Origin: JAAYDI01 sp052034005
Lineage (GTDB): Bacteria; Planctomycetota; Planctomycetia; Pirellulales; Pirellulaceae
Length of the DNA stretch: 63,491 bases
NCBI GenBank assembly: GCA_052034005.1
Contig: JBPOJB010000055.1
Span: 1-63,491, forward strand
Reading direction: 5' to 3'
Part shown: one piece after another, positions 57,701 to 63,491 of the stretch
Layout of the letters: each line of letters starts with the position of its first letter
Numbering within the stretch: the first letter of the stretch is position 1
Position numbers and translations under genes: made by a program
The notes under the pieces: model-generated
What the model was told of the DNA's origin: nothing
Database searches by the model: none
The model's input: the letters and a program-made list of their open reading frames with translations, nothing else

Positions 57701-57785
57701 GGAACTGAATGTCCGCCCGTCGGTGGGCTACCTGCGCGAGGTGCGGAATCGAGTCGAGCAACCCCAGGAAACGCATCATGTCTGA
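54717..57785 (+). CDS. actB: Alternative complex III iron-sulfur subunit (ActB)
   Basis: The 1022-aa protein fuses a molybdopterin-oxidoreductase-like domain (about 80-740) to a four-cluster ferredoxin domain (about 770-970): CTGCSACVIAC, CHHCANAPCENVC, CVGTRYCANNC and CSFCVQRI. A Tat-like RRRFLEASGFALFLSAVGGC ends in a possible lipobox (Cys59). The N-terminal CX2CX3CX27C set (Cys89, 92, 96, 124) is complete, so this copy could hold an extra [4Fe-4S] cluster near the vestigial Mo site. Its stop overlaps the actC start by 8 nt. Confidence 0.92.
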   Translation: MTRQTPAYERLDDVAAAAGTPADAAQCETSGDHHDLLLARRRFLEASGFALFLSAVGGCSRAPQRHVLPWSGGEEGSVAGVAHYYASTCGGCPAACGTLVKTLDGRPIKLEGNPAHPLSRGGLCAVGQAEVLGLYDSRRLREPQLRGAPADWQQVDHQVREALAAARQANRSVRLLTGTQHSPTTRGAVDRFLAEHPGGRHIMYDPLSSSAIAAAHAQTHGLAVVPRYRFDRADVIVALGADFLGTWISPVEYTAGYQEGRVPEGTPAHMSYHLQVESRVSLTGCNADERWVVPPDAIGAVAGQLAAEVAQLAGREAAGPLPASPPIDPARIKQAARRLWAARGRALLVCDSQDVATQVTCNFANEMLGCYGSTLEIVQASQQRSGRDEALAELLRELEAGQVGVLIIAGANPVYDLPDGARLAELLGRDDAPFVVRLGQHLDETSAVASCVCPESHWLESWGDAEPVVGVVSLCQPVIAPLGATRTLLECLLAWGGGASQQPAPDGLAAVRAHWADHIYPRRTQTEWSGRDFWEQALRTGAAELQRPDSPPPVWDGRAVQSATLPVPRADDDDSWALLLYPKVSMLDGRPAHNPWLHELPDPVTKATWDNYICLAPRAAERLGVGQGDLMRISVDSTSIELPVLIQPGQHDRVAAVALGYGRQGTDRFADIGPQWLEARPSVGPHGLIGVNAAPLLRWEAGMLRYARSDIRLSRTGGYRRLAITQRHDSLSVPAHLATPGAERRPIVEATTLSAYRDDPHAGAAQHPEKEGELWPDDHPYSGPRWGMVIDLNKCTGCSACVIACQAENNIPVVGRDEVLRSREMHWLRIDRYYGGSPDDVTISHQPMLCHHCANAPCENVCPVLATVHSAEGLNQQVYNRCVGTRYCANNCPYKVRRFNWFNYSRPGRLENGVLNPDITVRARGVMEKCSFCVQRIRAATLHARQRGEAVADGQLQTACQQSCPAAAIVFGNMNDPDSQVARAKQAARHYQVLAELNVRPSVGYLREVRNRVEQPQETHHV

Positions 57786-59133
57786 AGTGGGAGTGCAGTC
57801 GGCGCCGCTGATCACCGGCGACCGGACGTTGTCCGATGTCACGCGCGACGTGTGCGCGCCGCTCGAACAGCGCCCCGGCCGGCTCTGGTGGGCCGGGTTC
57901 GGTTTCTCATTCACCCTGCTGCTGCTCGGCGCCACGGCCGTCACCTATCAGGTCTCCACCGGCATCGGCACGTGGGGGCTCAACCGCACGGTGGGCTGGG
58001 CGTTTGACATCACCAATTTCGTCTTCTGGATCGGGATCGGGCACGCGGGCACGCTCATCTCGGCGATCCTGTTCCTGTTTCGGCAGCGCTGGCGCACGAG
58101 CGTGAACCGGTCGGCCGAGGCGATGACGTTGTTCGCCGTGATGTGCGCGGGGATCTTCCCGCTGATTCACATGGGGCGGCCGTGGCTGGCCTTCTGGATC
58201 GCGCCGTATCCCAATACGCGCGGGCCGTTGTGGGTGAACTTCCGGTCGCCGCTGGTGTGGGACTTCTTCGCGATCAGCACCTACTTTCTCGTATCGTTGA
58301 TCTTCTGGTACGTGGGCCTGATCCCCGACCTGGCCACCGTGCGCGACCGCAGCCGGTCGCCGCGGCGGCGCCGGTGGCTGGAACTGGGCAGCTTGGGTTG
58401 GGACGGCTCCTACCGCACCTGGCACCGGTACGAGATGGTCTACCTGCTGCTGGCCGGCCTGGCCACGCCCCTGGTCCTGTCGGTGCATTCGATCGTCAGT
58501 TCGGACTTCGCGACGGCGGTGGTGCCCGGTTGGCACACGACGATCTTTCCGCCCTATTTCGTGGCGGGGGCCATCTTCTCGGGGATGGCCATGGTGCTGA
58601 CGCTGATGCTCGTCGCGCGCAAAGTCATGCACATGGAGAACTACATCACGTTGCAGCACATTGACGCGATGTGCAAACTCGTGCTCGTGACCAGCTGCAT
58701 GGTGGGCGCCGCGTATGCCACGGAGCTGTTCATGGCCATGTTCAGCGGCAACCCTTACGAGCAATTCATGATGGTCAACCGCATCGCGGGCCCGTTCGGC
58801 TGGGGCTACGGCATCATGCTGGCCTGCAACGTGCTCCTCCCCCAGCTGTTCTGGTTGCCGGCCGTGCGGCGTCGCGTGGGGCTGGTGTTCCTCATCGCGC
58901 TGCTGGTGAACGTCGGTATGTGGTTCGAGCGGTTCGTGATCATCGTCACATCGCTGCACCGCGACTTCCTGCCGTCGAGTTGGACGAGCTACCTGCCCAC
59001 GTCGATCGAGGTCGTGACGTTGATGGGCAGCTTCGGGTTGTTTTTCAGCTGCTTCCTGTTGTTCTGCCGCGTGCTGCCGATGATCAACATCAGCGAAGTC
59101 AAGGGCGTCCTGCCGCAGCAGGTCGAGCATTGA
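57778..59133 (+). CDS. actC: Alternative complex III NrfD-like quinol subunit (ActC)
   Basis: The 451-aa membrane protein has about ten helices. The first helices (SFTLLLLGATAVTYQVSTG, FVFWIGIGHAGTLISAIL) and the loop MGRPWLAFWIAPYPNTRG are typical of ActC/NrfD, where they form the quinol site. AGGAAA precedes the ATG, which overlaps the actB 3' end. It oxidises menaquinol and donates electrons to the ActB clusters. Confidence 0.92.
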   Translation: MSEVGVQSAPLITGDRTLSDVTRDVCAPLEQRPGRLWWAGFGFSFTLLLLGATAVTYQVSTGIGTWGLNRTVGWAFDITNFVFWIGIGHAGTLISAILFLFRQRWRTSVNRSAEAMTLFAVMCAGIFPLIHMGRPWLAFWIAPYPNTRGPLWVNFRSPLVWDFFAISTYFLVSLIFWYVGLIPDLATVRDRSRSPRRRRWLELGSLGWDGSYRTWHRYEMVYLLLAGLATPLVLSVHSIVSSDFATAVVPGWHTTIFPPYFVAGAIFSGMAMVLTLMLVARKVMHMENYITLQHIDAMCKLVLVTSCMVGAAYATELFMAMFSGNPYEQFMMVNRIAGPFGWGYGIMLACNVLLPQLFWLPAVRRRVGLVFLIALLVNVGMWFERFVIIVTSLHRDFLPSSWTSYLPTSIEVVTLMGSFGLFFSCFLLFCRVLPMINISEVKGVLPQQVEH

Positions 59134-59147
59134 TCATGAGGCCGGTC

Positions 59148-60356
59148 ATGAGCCAGCGAGTGTTGTCTGCCGTTTTCCGCCGCGAAGAGGATCTGCGGTC
59201 CGCGATCCGCGCGGTCCGCGCGGCGGGCGGGGTGATTCGCAACGTGTACAGTCCGTACGCGGTGCATGGGCTGGAGGAGGACCTCGGTTGGCGCCCGTCG
59301 CGCTTGACCTGGGCGTGCGCCGTGTGCGGGGCGGCGGGGGCCCTGTTCATGCTGTGGTTCCAGTGGTGGGCATCGGCCGTCAGCTGGCCGCTCAACGTGG
59401 GCGGCAAGCCGTTCAATTCCTGGCCCGCGTTTGTGCCGGTGGTCTTCGAGGCGATGGTGCTGTGCGGCGCCGTCGGGACGGTCGTTGCGTTCCTGGCCGT
59501 CGCGCGCCTGCGGCCCGGCAAGCGCGCCAAGCTGATCCACCAGGCCGTCACCGACGACCGGTTCGTGCTGCTGGTAGACCAGTCGGACGCGACGTTCGAC
59601 GCCGGGCGAATGTCCGCGCTGCTGGCCGAATGTCGCGGTGAGCAGATTGAGGAGACGGTGGTGGACGCCGAGCCATGCGGGAGCGCGCCGGATGGCGCGG
59701 CGCGGCCCGCCTGGTTGGTTGTCAACGGCGCGCTGGCGCTGCTGCTGGCGGTCTGCGTGCTGGCGATCCTGCTGCTGCCTCGCAATCGCCTGCGGCCGAA
59801 CATCGAGTACTTTCCGACGATGAGCCGAGCGGTGCCGGTGGAGCCGCAAGCGGCCCTGGCGAGGCTGCCCGGCGGCCCGCCGCCGGCCGGCACGCTGGCC
59901 CAGGACGCCGCGCGGCCGCTCGACTATCAGGCCACCGAACAGGACGCGCGCCGCGCCGGGGACGAGCTGGCTAATCCGTTCACGTCGGCCGACGCGCCTG
60001 CACTGGAGCGCGGTCGATACGTGTTCGCCAACTTCTGCGTCAGCTGCCACGGGCCGTCCGGCGAGGGAGATGGCCGGATGGTCCTGCGCGGGTACCCGCC
60101 GCCGCCCGCGTGGAGCAGCGAGAAGGTGCGTCAGGCGCGCGACGGCGAACTGTTCCATGTCATCAGCTACGGCCGGAACAACATGCCGCCACATCGCCGG
60201 CTGCTCTCGGTGGATGACCGTTGGAAGGTCGTGCTGCTGATCCGGGACCTGCAGCAGCGTGCCGCACCGCAGTCGGCGCCCGGCGCGGACGCACCGGCCA
60301 CGAACCCGCCCGAGCCGAACGACGTTTCCGCGAACCCTGGAGGAACTCCCTCGTGA
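59148..60356 (+). CDS. actD: Fused ActD-ActE: DUF3341 membrane subunit plus monoheme cytochrome c
   Basis: The 402-aa protein unites two subunits usually encoded separately. Residues 1-180 are ActD (DUF3341), with two helices around GKPFNSWPAFVPVVFE. A third helix at about 189-210 leads to a cytochrome c domain with CVSCH (297-301) and a candidate Met ligand in GRNNMPPH (near 339), the ActE part. No separate actE exists in the locus. I prefer the second ATG at 59148, with GAGG 6 nt before it, over the ATG at 59136. The actF start overlaps its stop (GTGA). Confidence 0.88.
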   Translation: MSQRVLSAVFRREEDLRSAIRAVRAAGGVIRNVYSPYAVHGLEEDLGWRPSRLTWACAVCGAAGALFMLWFQWWASAVSWPLNVGGKPFNSWPAFVPVVFEAMVLCGAVGTVVAFLAVARLRPGKRAKLIHQAVTDDRFVLLVDQSDATFDAGRMSALLAECRGEQIEETVVDAEPCGSAPDGAARPAWLVVNGALALLLAVCVLAILLLPRNRLRPNIEYFPTMSRAVPVEPQAALARLPGGPPPAGTLAQDAARPLDYQATEQDARRAGDELANPFTSADAPALERGRYVFANFCVSCHGPSGEGDGRMVLRGYPPPPAWSSEKVRQARDGELFHVISYGRNNMPPHRRLLSVDDRWKVVLLIRDLQQRAAPQSAPGADAPATNPPEPNDVSANPGGTPS

Positions 60357-61498
60357 CACGATTGCCTGAAGGTCTGCGGGACAGCAACAGCGTTCGTCAT
60401 TGGTCGGTGGGGCTGGCCGTCGCCGGGTTGGGTGTGCTGGCGATTGGCAGCGTCCTGTCGGTGGAGCGCGCCTGGGGCAATCTGCTGGTCACCGCCTACG
60501 CGTTGGCCGGGCTGGGGCTCGGCGCGGCCTTTTTCCAGGCGCTTTGCGGCGTGACCGGCGCGCGGTGGAATCGCCCGCTCTCGCCGCTGGTCCACCGCCT
60601 GGTGGCGACACTGCCTTTGAGCGGGCTGGCGGCCGGCGTGGTTGTTGTCGCGGGGTTGTACTGTTACCCTTGGGCACACGGCCTGGCGGAGCACACGGGC
60701 CGCTTCTGGTTCAAGGATGCCTGGCTATCCCCGGGCTTCTTCCTGGCTCGCACGGTCGGATACGTGGTGGTCTGGGCGTTGGCGGCGCGCTGGATCATGG
60801 GTTCTCTGTCCCCCAGCCCGGGGCGTTCGGCGTGTAGCTTGCTGCTCCTGGCCGGGTCGCTGGGGCTGGCGGGAGTCGATTGGGTGATGTCGCTCGAGCC
60901 GCTCTGGTTCAGCACCATGTTCGGCGTGTACCAATTTGCGGGCGTGTTCTTGAGCGGGCTGGCCGGGCTGGTGGTGTATGCGAGCTGGTGCCGGCGCGGC
61001 GGTTGTAGCCCCGCCGGGATGGATGTGCGGCAGTTGCATGATCTGGGTAAACTGCTGTTCGGATTCAGTTGCTTCTGGATGTACATCTGGCTCAGCCAGT
61101 ACCTGCTGATCTGGTATGTCAACATACCGGAGGAGAGCGTGTATCTTGTCCGGCGCACGGAGGGACTATGGTGGCCGCTCCTGCTGCTGAACGTGCTGCT
61201 GAACTGGGCCATTCCGTTTGGAGTCCTCTTGCCGCGCCCGGCCAAGCGCAGTTGGACGACGATGGCGCGCGTGTCGGTGATGATCCTGGTGGGGCGGTGG
61301 CTTGATCTGTACCTGATGGTCCTGCCGGCCCTGGGGGGTGCGCGCGCGGCGTACGGTGTGCCGGAACTGGGCGGCCTGCTCCTGGGCGGCGGCGCCCTGC
61401 TGTTGCTCTTTCAGCCGCGCGCGCTGGAATGCGTCTTGGAGCCGGGCACCGGCGGAGTGGCGGTTCTGCAGCAGCACGAGCCGGGGCGAGGCTGTTGA
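60353..61498 (+). CDS. actF: Alternative complex III second NrfD-like subunit (ActF)
   Basis: The 381-aa protein begins at a GTG with TGGAGG upstream, overlapping the previous stop by 4 nt. About ten helices are present, with family segments VDWVMSLEPLWFSTMFGVYQF and WMYIWLSQYLLIWYVNIPEE. ActF is the smaller NrfD-like helper of ActC. It is the last gene of the block: no SCO or cytochrome oxidase genes follow, although these often accompany act loci. Confidence 0.9.
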   Translation: MTRLPEGLRDSNSVRHWSVGLAVAGLGVLAIGSVLSVERAWGNLLVTAYALAGLGLGAAFFQALCGVTGARWNRPLSPLVHRLVATLPLSGLAAGVVVVAGLYCYPWAHGLAEHTGRFWFKDAWLSPGFFLARTVGYVVVWALAARWIMGSLSPSPGRSACSLLLLAGSLGLAGVDWVMSLEPLWFSTMFGVYQFAGVFLSGLAGLVVYASWCRRGGCSPAGMDVRQLHDLGKLLFGFSCFWMYIWLSQYLLIWYVNIPEESVYLVRRTEGLWWPLLLLNVLLNWAIPFGVLLPRPAKRSWTTMARVSVMILVGRWLDLYLMVLPALGGARAAYGVPELGGLLLGGGALLLLFQPRALECVLEPGTGGVAVLQQHEPGRGC

Positions 61499-61545
61499 GC
61501 GCGCGCACGCTCGACCGGCGCGGGCGGCGGTACACCTCAATGGGC

Positions 61546-61561
61546 CGCTCGTCGACGAGCG
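61546..61561. repeat. 16-bp perfect palindrome between convergent genes
   Basis: CGCTCGTCGACGAGCG lies 48 nt after the actF stop and 33 nt before the DUF1559 stop. It could act as a weak two-way terminator hairpin, but has no T tract. Confidence 0.35.
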
Positions 61562-61593
61562 CCTGGTCCGGCCCCCTGTGGTCTGTGCGTGGG

Positions 61594-62613
61594 TCAGATC
61601 CCCAGCTCTCCGGGGATCGGCTCCCGCTTGTTGCGCGTCGCGAGGGAGCGCCAGGTGGTAAGATCGATGTCGTTCGTGATGAAATGGACCGAGCCGTCCA
61701 TCAACAGGACCTGGATGCCCTGCGGATGGTAGCTGCGCGCCGTGACCGCTGCATAGGTGCCGATCGTCGGTGATTTGCCTTCCTGCATGTTGGTCCAATC
61801 GATATCGAACGTCTTGCCGGCCACCTCGCAGAACACCGGAGCGTTGGGGCCGAACGTGGTCGTGAAGCCGATCTGATGGGCGCGGCCGTCGACCCACTCG
61901 GTATGGCCGCTGTCCTCCTTGAACTGGCCACCCAAGGCGCAGATATCCGTCAGGTCGGGCAGCGCCGGCGCGGCCAAGCCGGCGTTGCGGAAGTAAGCGT
62001 TCCAGGCTTTCACCTCCGCGGCGGCCAGCGTGTTACTCGTGCCGTCCAGCATATCGCCGGCGCGCAGGCGGCTGTCCGGATAGAACGCCCCCTCGCCTCC
62101 GCGGCCGGTCGCGGGGTCGTAGACGAACCAGATCCCCTCGTTGACGCCGTAGTTCAGCGGGTAGTGTTGCGGCACACCCCCGGCGAGCCGCCCTTCATCC
62201 CGAGTCTCCGATGGGCACAAGTAGGTCGGTATCCGCACGGCGCTCAGCGGCAGGAGTCGCCCTCCGACCATCACCTTGGCGGCACGATCATAGCCCTGGT
62301 CGAAGTCCACATACTCGGCGATGTTCGACTGCTCAAGGTATGGAAGCAATTGCGCCTGTGCCGACCATCCGTTGATACCGCCGTCCGGCACGGCCGACGG
62401 CGTCGGCCGCCAGCTGGACGGGTAGTGCCGCTGCGCCAATTCGAAATTGTGGATCGCCAACCCGATCTGTTTCAGGTGGTTGCCGCAGCTCATGCGCCGC
62501 GCTGCTTCGCGCGCCGCCTGCACGGCCGGCAACAGGAGTCCGATCAGGACACCGATGATCGCTATGACAACAAGCAGTTCGACGAGAGTGAAAGCGCGTC
62601 GCGCGCGGTTCAT
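61594..62613 (-). CDS. DUF1559 pseudopilin-like protein
   Basis: The 339-aa product starts MNRARRAFTLVELLVVIAII, the prepilin-type class III signal, followed by LIGLLLPAVQAAREAARRM, the planctomycete DUF1559 signature. GGGAGG precedes the ATG. The body ends with the H-X9-DG-type motif seen here as LLMDGSVHFI. These proteins are exported by type II/IV-pilus-like machinery and occur in dozens to hundreds of paralogues per planctomycete genome; their function is largely unknown. It is the main taxonomic marker of the window. Confidence 0.93.
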   Translation of the reverse strand: MNRARRAFTLVELLVVIAIIGVLIGLLLPAVQAAREAARRMSCGNHLKQIGLAIHNFELAQRHYPSSWRPTPSAVPDGGINGWSAQAQLLPYLEQSNIAEYVDFDQGYDRAAKVMVGGRLLPLSAVRIPTYLCPSETRDEGRLAGGVPQHYPLNYGVNEGIWFVYDPATGRGGEGAFYPDSRLRAGDMLDGTSNTLAAAEVKAWNAYFRNAGLAAPALPDLTDICALGGQFKEDSGHTEWVDGRAHQIGFTTTFGPNAPVFCEVAGKTFDIDWTNMQEGKSPTIGTYAAVTARSYHPQGIQVLLMDGSVHFITNDIDLTTWRSLATRNKREPIPGELGI

Positions 62614-62810
62614 GGTCGGGCCTCCCGCAAGGAACACGAGATGATGGAAGCGGCGCTGCTGGAGAGGCTGGCTGGCCGGTCCCGCTGAGCGGAACTCGCT
62701 GCGGGAGGGGCTCGCTGGCACGGCCATCGAAGATGGCCAACGGTTCGTGGCTTGCCGACCGCCGCGCCCGGCGATCGGCCGACCCGCATGTCTGCGAAGT
62801 CACTTCAAGC
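62614..62810. other. Long leader of the DUF1559 gene
   Basis: About 200 nt lie between the predicted promoter and the ATG. I see a small hairpin TCCGCTGAGCGGA near 62682-62694 and GGCCATCgaaGATGGCC near 62722-62738, but no recognised riboswitch or gene. Confidence 0.4.
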
Positions 62811-62816
62811 GCCCCC

Positions 62817-62845
62817 ATCATATCACTATTGAGATGAAGTTTCAA
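62817..62845 (-). promoter_or_regulatory. Near-consensus promoter of the DUF1559 gene with internal dyad
   Basis: On the minus strand TTGAAA (62845-62840), a 17-bp spacer and TATGAT (62822-62817) form a strong sigma-70-like promoter. Arms TCACTATTGA (62823-62832) and TCAATAGTGA (62842-62851) make a perfect 10-bp dyad that covers the -35 and spacer, suggesting an operator. The element is far AT-richer than its surroundings. Confidence 0.6.
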
Positions 62846-62992
62846 TAGTGAAACCGCCCGCGCGGCCGGAAATCCGGTCGAAACGCGGGCCCTTCCGGCT
62901 GCGATTCTTGATGTCTTTGTCAAGTAAGTTTCTGTTGAAACAACTGATCTTCGCGCACGGTCGCGCGCGGTGCCGGAGGGGCTCGCAGTTGA

Positions 62993-63491
62993 CAACTGGT
63001 TGTGACGGAGTACGCCCAAGCCGATCGACGCCTGAAAACTCTTAAACGTCCGAAAATGGCACCGTGCGAGCCGAAACGCGCGTTTTAAGCCGGAGATGGT
63101 GCCTTCGATCCCGGCACGGAACGCCTGCCACGCGGACAGCACCTTGTCCGTGAAGTCGCGCATGCGACGGGGGATGGCCAACGTGTCCACCCGCTCCTCC
63201 AACTCGGCGTACGTCTCCGCATCCGGACAGAAGCCTTTGTCCCCCGCCAACACGTCCGGAGCGTGCCCATAGAGCTGCTCATGCCGATCCAGCACCACGC
63301 TCGTCAAGTCGCAGTCGGCCGGCTTGTGCTCGTACACCTCATAGTCACTGATGAACTTCTCCCGCGTCTGGACTAACAGCACACTGTGGCCGAACTCCAC
63401 GGGCTTCTGCCGACGGCCTCGTTTGATCAACTCCGTATGCGGTTCAAAGATGCTGAAGACACGCTCGGCGGCTGGGACCTTCTCTCCCTGG
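62993..63491 (-). CDS. ISNCY-like transposase, 5' end beyond the window
   Basis: The frame is open to the right edge, so the N-terminus is missing. The visible part includes KPVEFGHSVLLVQTREKF, a DDE-type Asp in VLAGDKGFCPD and the Glu in FRAGIEGTISGLKRAFRLARC, as in ISNCY (ISDol1-type) transposases. Recognisable similarity ends near GLGVLRHNQL (about 62993). The frame then continues without stop to 62333, through the promoter and start of the DUF1559 gene, so the natural 3' end may be altered or the IS end lies within 62850-62990. The copy may be defective. Confidence 0.7.

Noticed and set aside
62333..62992. Continuation of the transposase frame into the DUF1559 gene
   Set aside because: Similarity to transposases stops near 62993. 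The rest overlaps a clear promoter, leader and gene start in another frame.

Overview
The window reads as chromosomal DNA of a high-GC member of the Planctomycetota. The best indicator is a DUF1559-type gene (61594-62613) with the planctomycete pseudopilin N-terminus. Tat-exported sugar oxidoreductases, CRTAC1/FG-GAP proteins, secreted glycosidases and an alternative complex III fit the same assignment. Coding third positions are very GC-rich, so nearly every real gene has a long antisense shadow.

Region 1 (1-33 kb) is a glycan-degradation region. It holds an (alpha/alpha)6-type glycosidase, a DUF4838-like protein, a Tat Gfo/Idh/MocA oxidoreductase, a ceramidase-like hydrolase, a DUF6259-like TIM-barrel protein (1049 aa), an unrecognised 1305-aa secreted protein, a heparinase II/III-like lyase, a GH32 beta-fructosidase, a Tat aldo/keto reductase, a GH50-like agarase homologue and a large GH-A-clan protein. 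Nearly all have export signals, so they probably act outside the cytoplasm. Housekeeping genes (MprF-like, DksA/TraR-like) interrupt the block. The gaps hold dispersed repeats and palindromes.

Region 2 (23.2-27.2 kb, within the first block) is a small redox module. A one-heme FG-GAP lipoprotein, an LRR lipoprotein and a diheme cytochrome c are followed by a hemerythrin behind a perfect FNR-type box.

Region 3 (33.3-61.5 kb) is a nitrogen-oxide respiration island. In order it carries a 4-Cys mini-protein, an NsrR-like Rrf2 regulator, a membrane b-type/pentaheme c554-like fusion, a CRTAC1 protein, a quinol NO reductase with a divergent DHODH-like partner (both on the minus strand), a PilJ-type chemoreceptor, a second NsrR-like regulator, a diheme cytochrome c, narGHJI, a NarK with an extra inserted domain, and an alternative complex III locus actA-B-C-D/E(fused)-F. 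Everything from 42.5 to 61.5 kb is on the plus strand and mostly overlaps or nearly touches. Both Rrf2 genes share the same promoter/operator architecture, and a third copy of the operator lies upstream of the chemoreceptor gene. No recognisable nitrite reductase, N2O reductase or haem-copper O2 oxidase is present.

Region 4 (61.5-63.5 kb) holds the DUF1559 gene behind a near-consensus promoter, and the 3' part of an ISNCY-like transposase that runs off the right edge.

The most notable signals are the twin NsrR-like regulators with a shared, previously unnamed operator, the b/c554 fusion with its CRTAC1 partner, and the head-to-tail joining of nitrate reductase to alternative complex III. All functions are inferred by reading the sequence; no database search was run.
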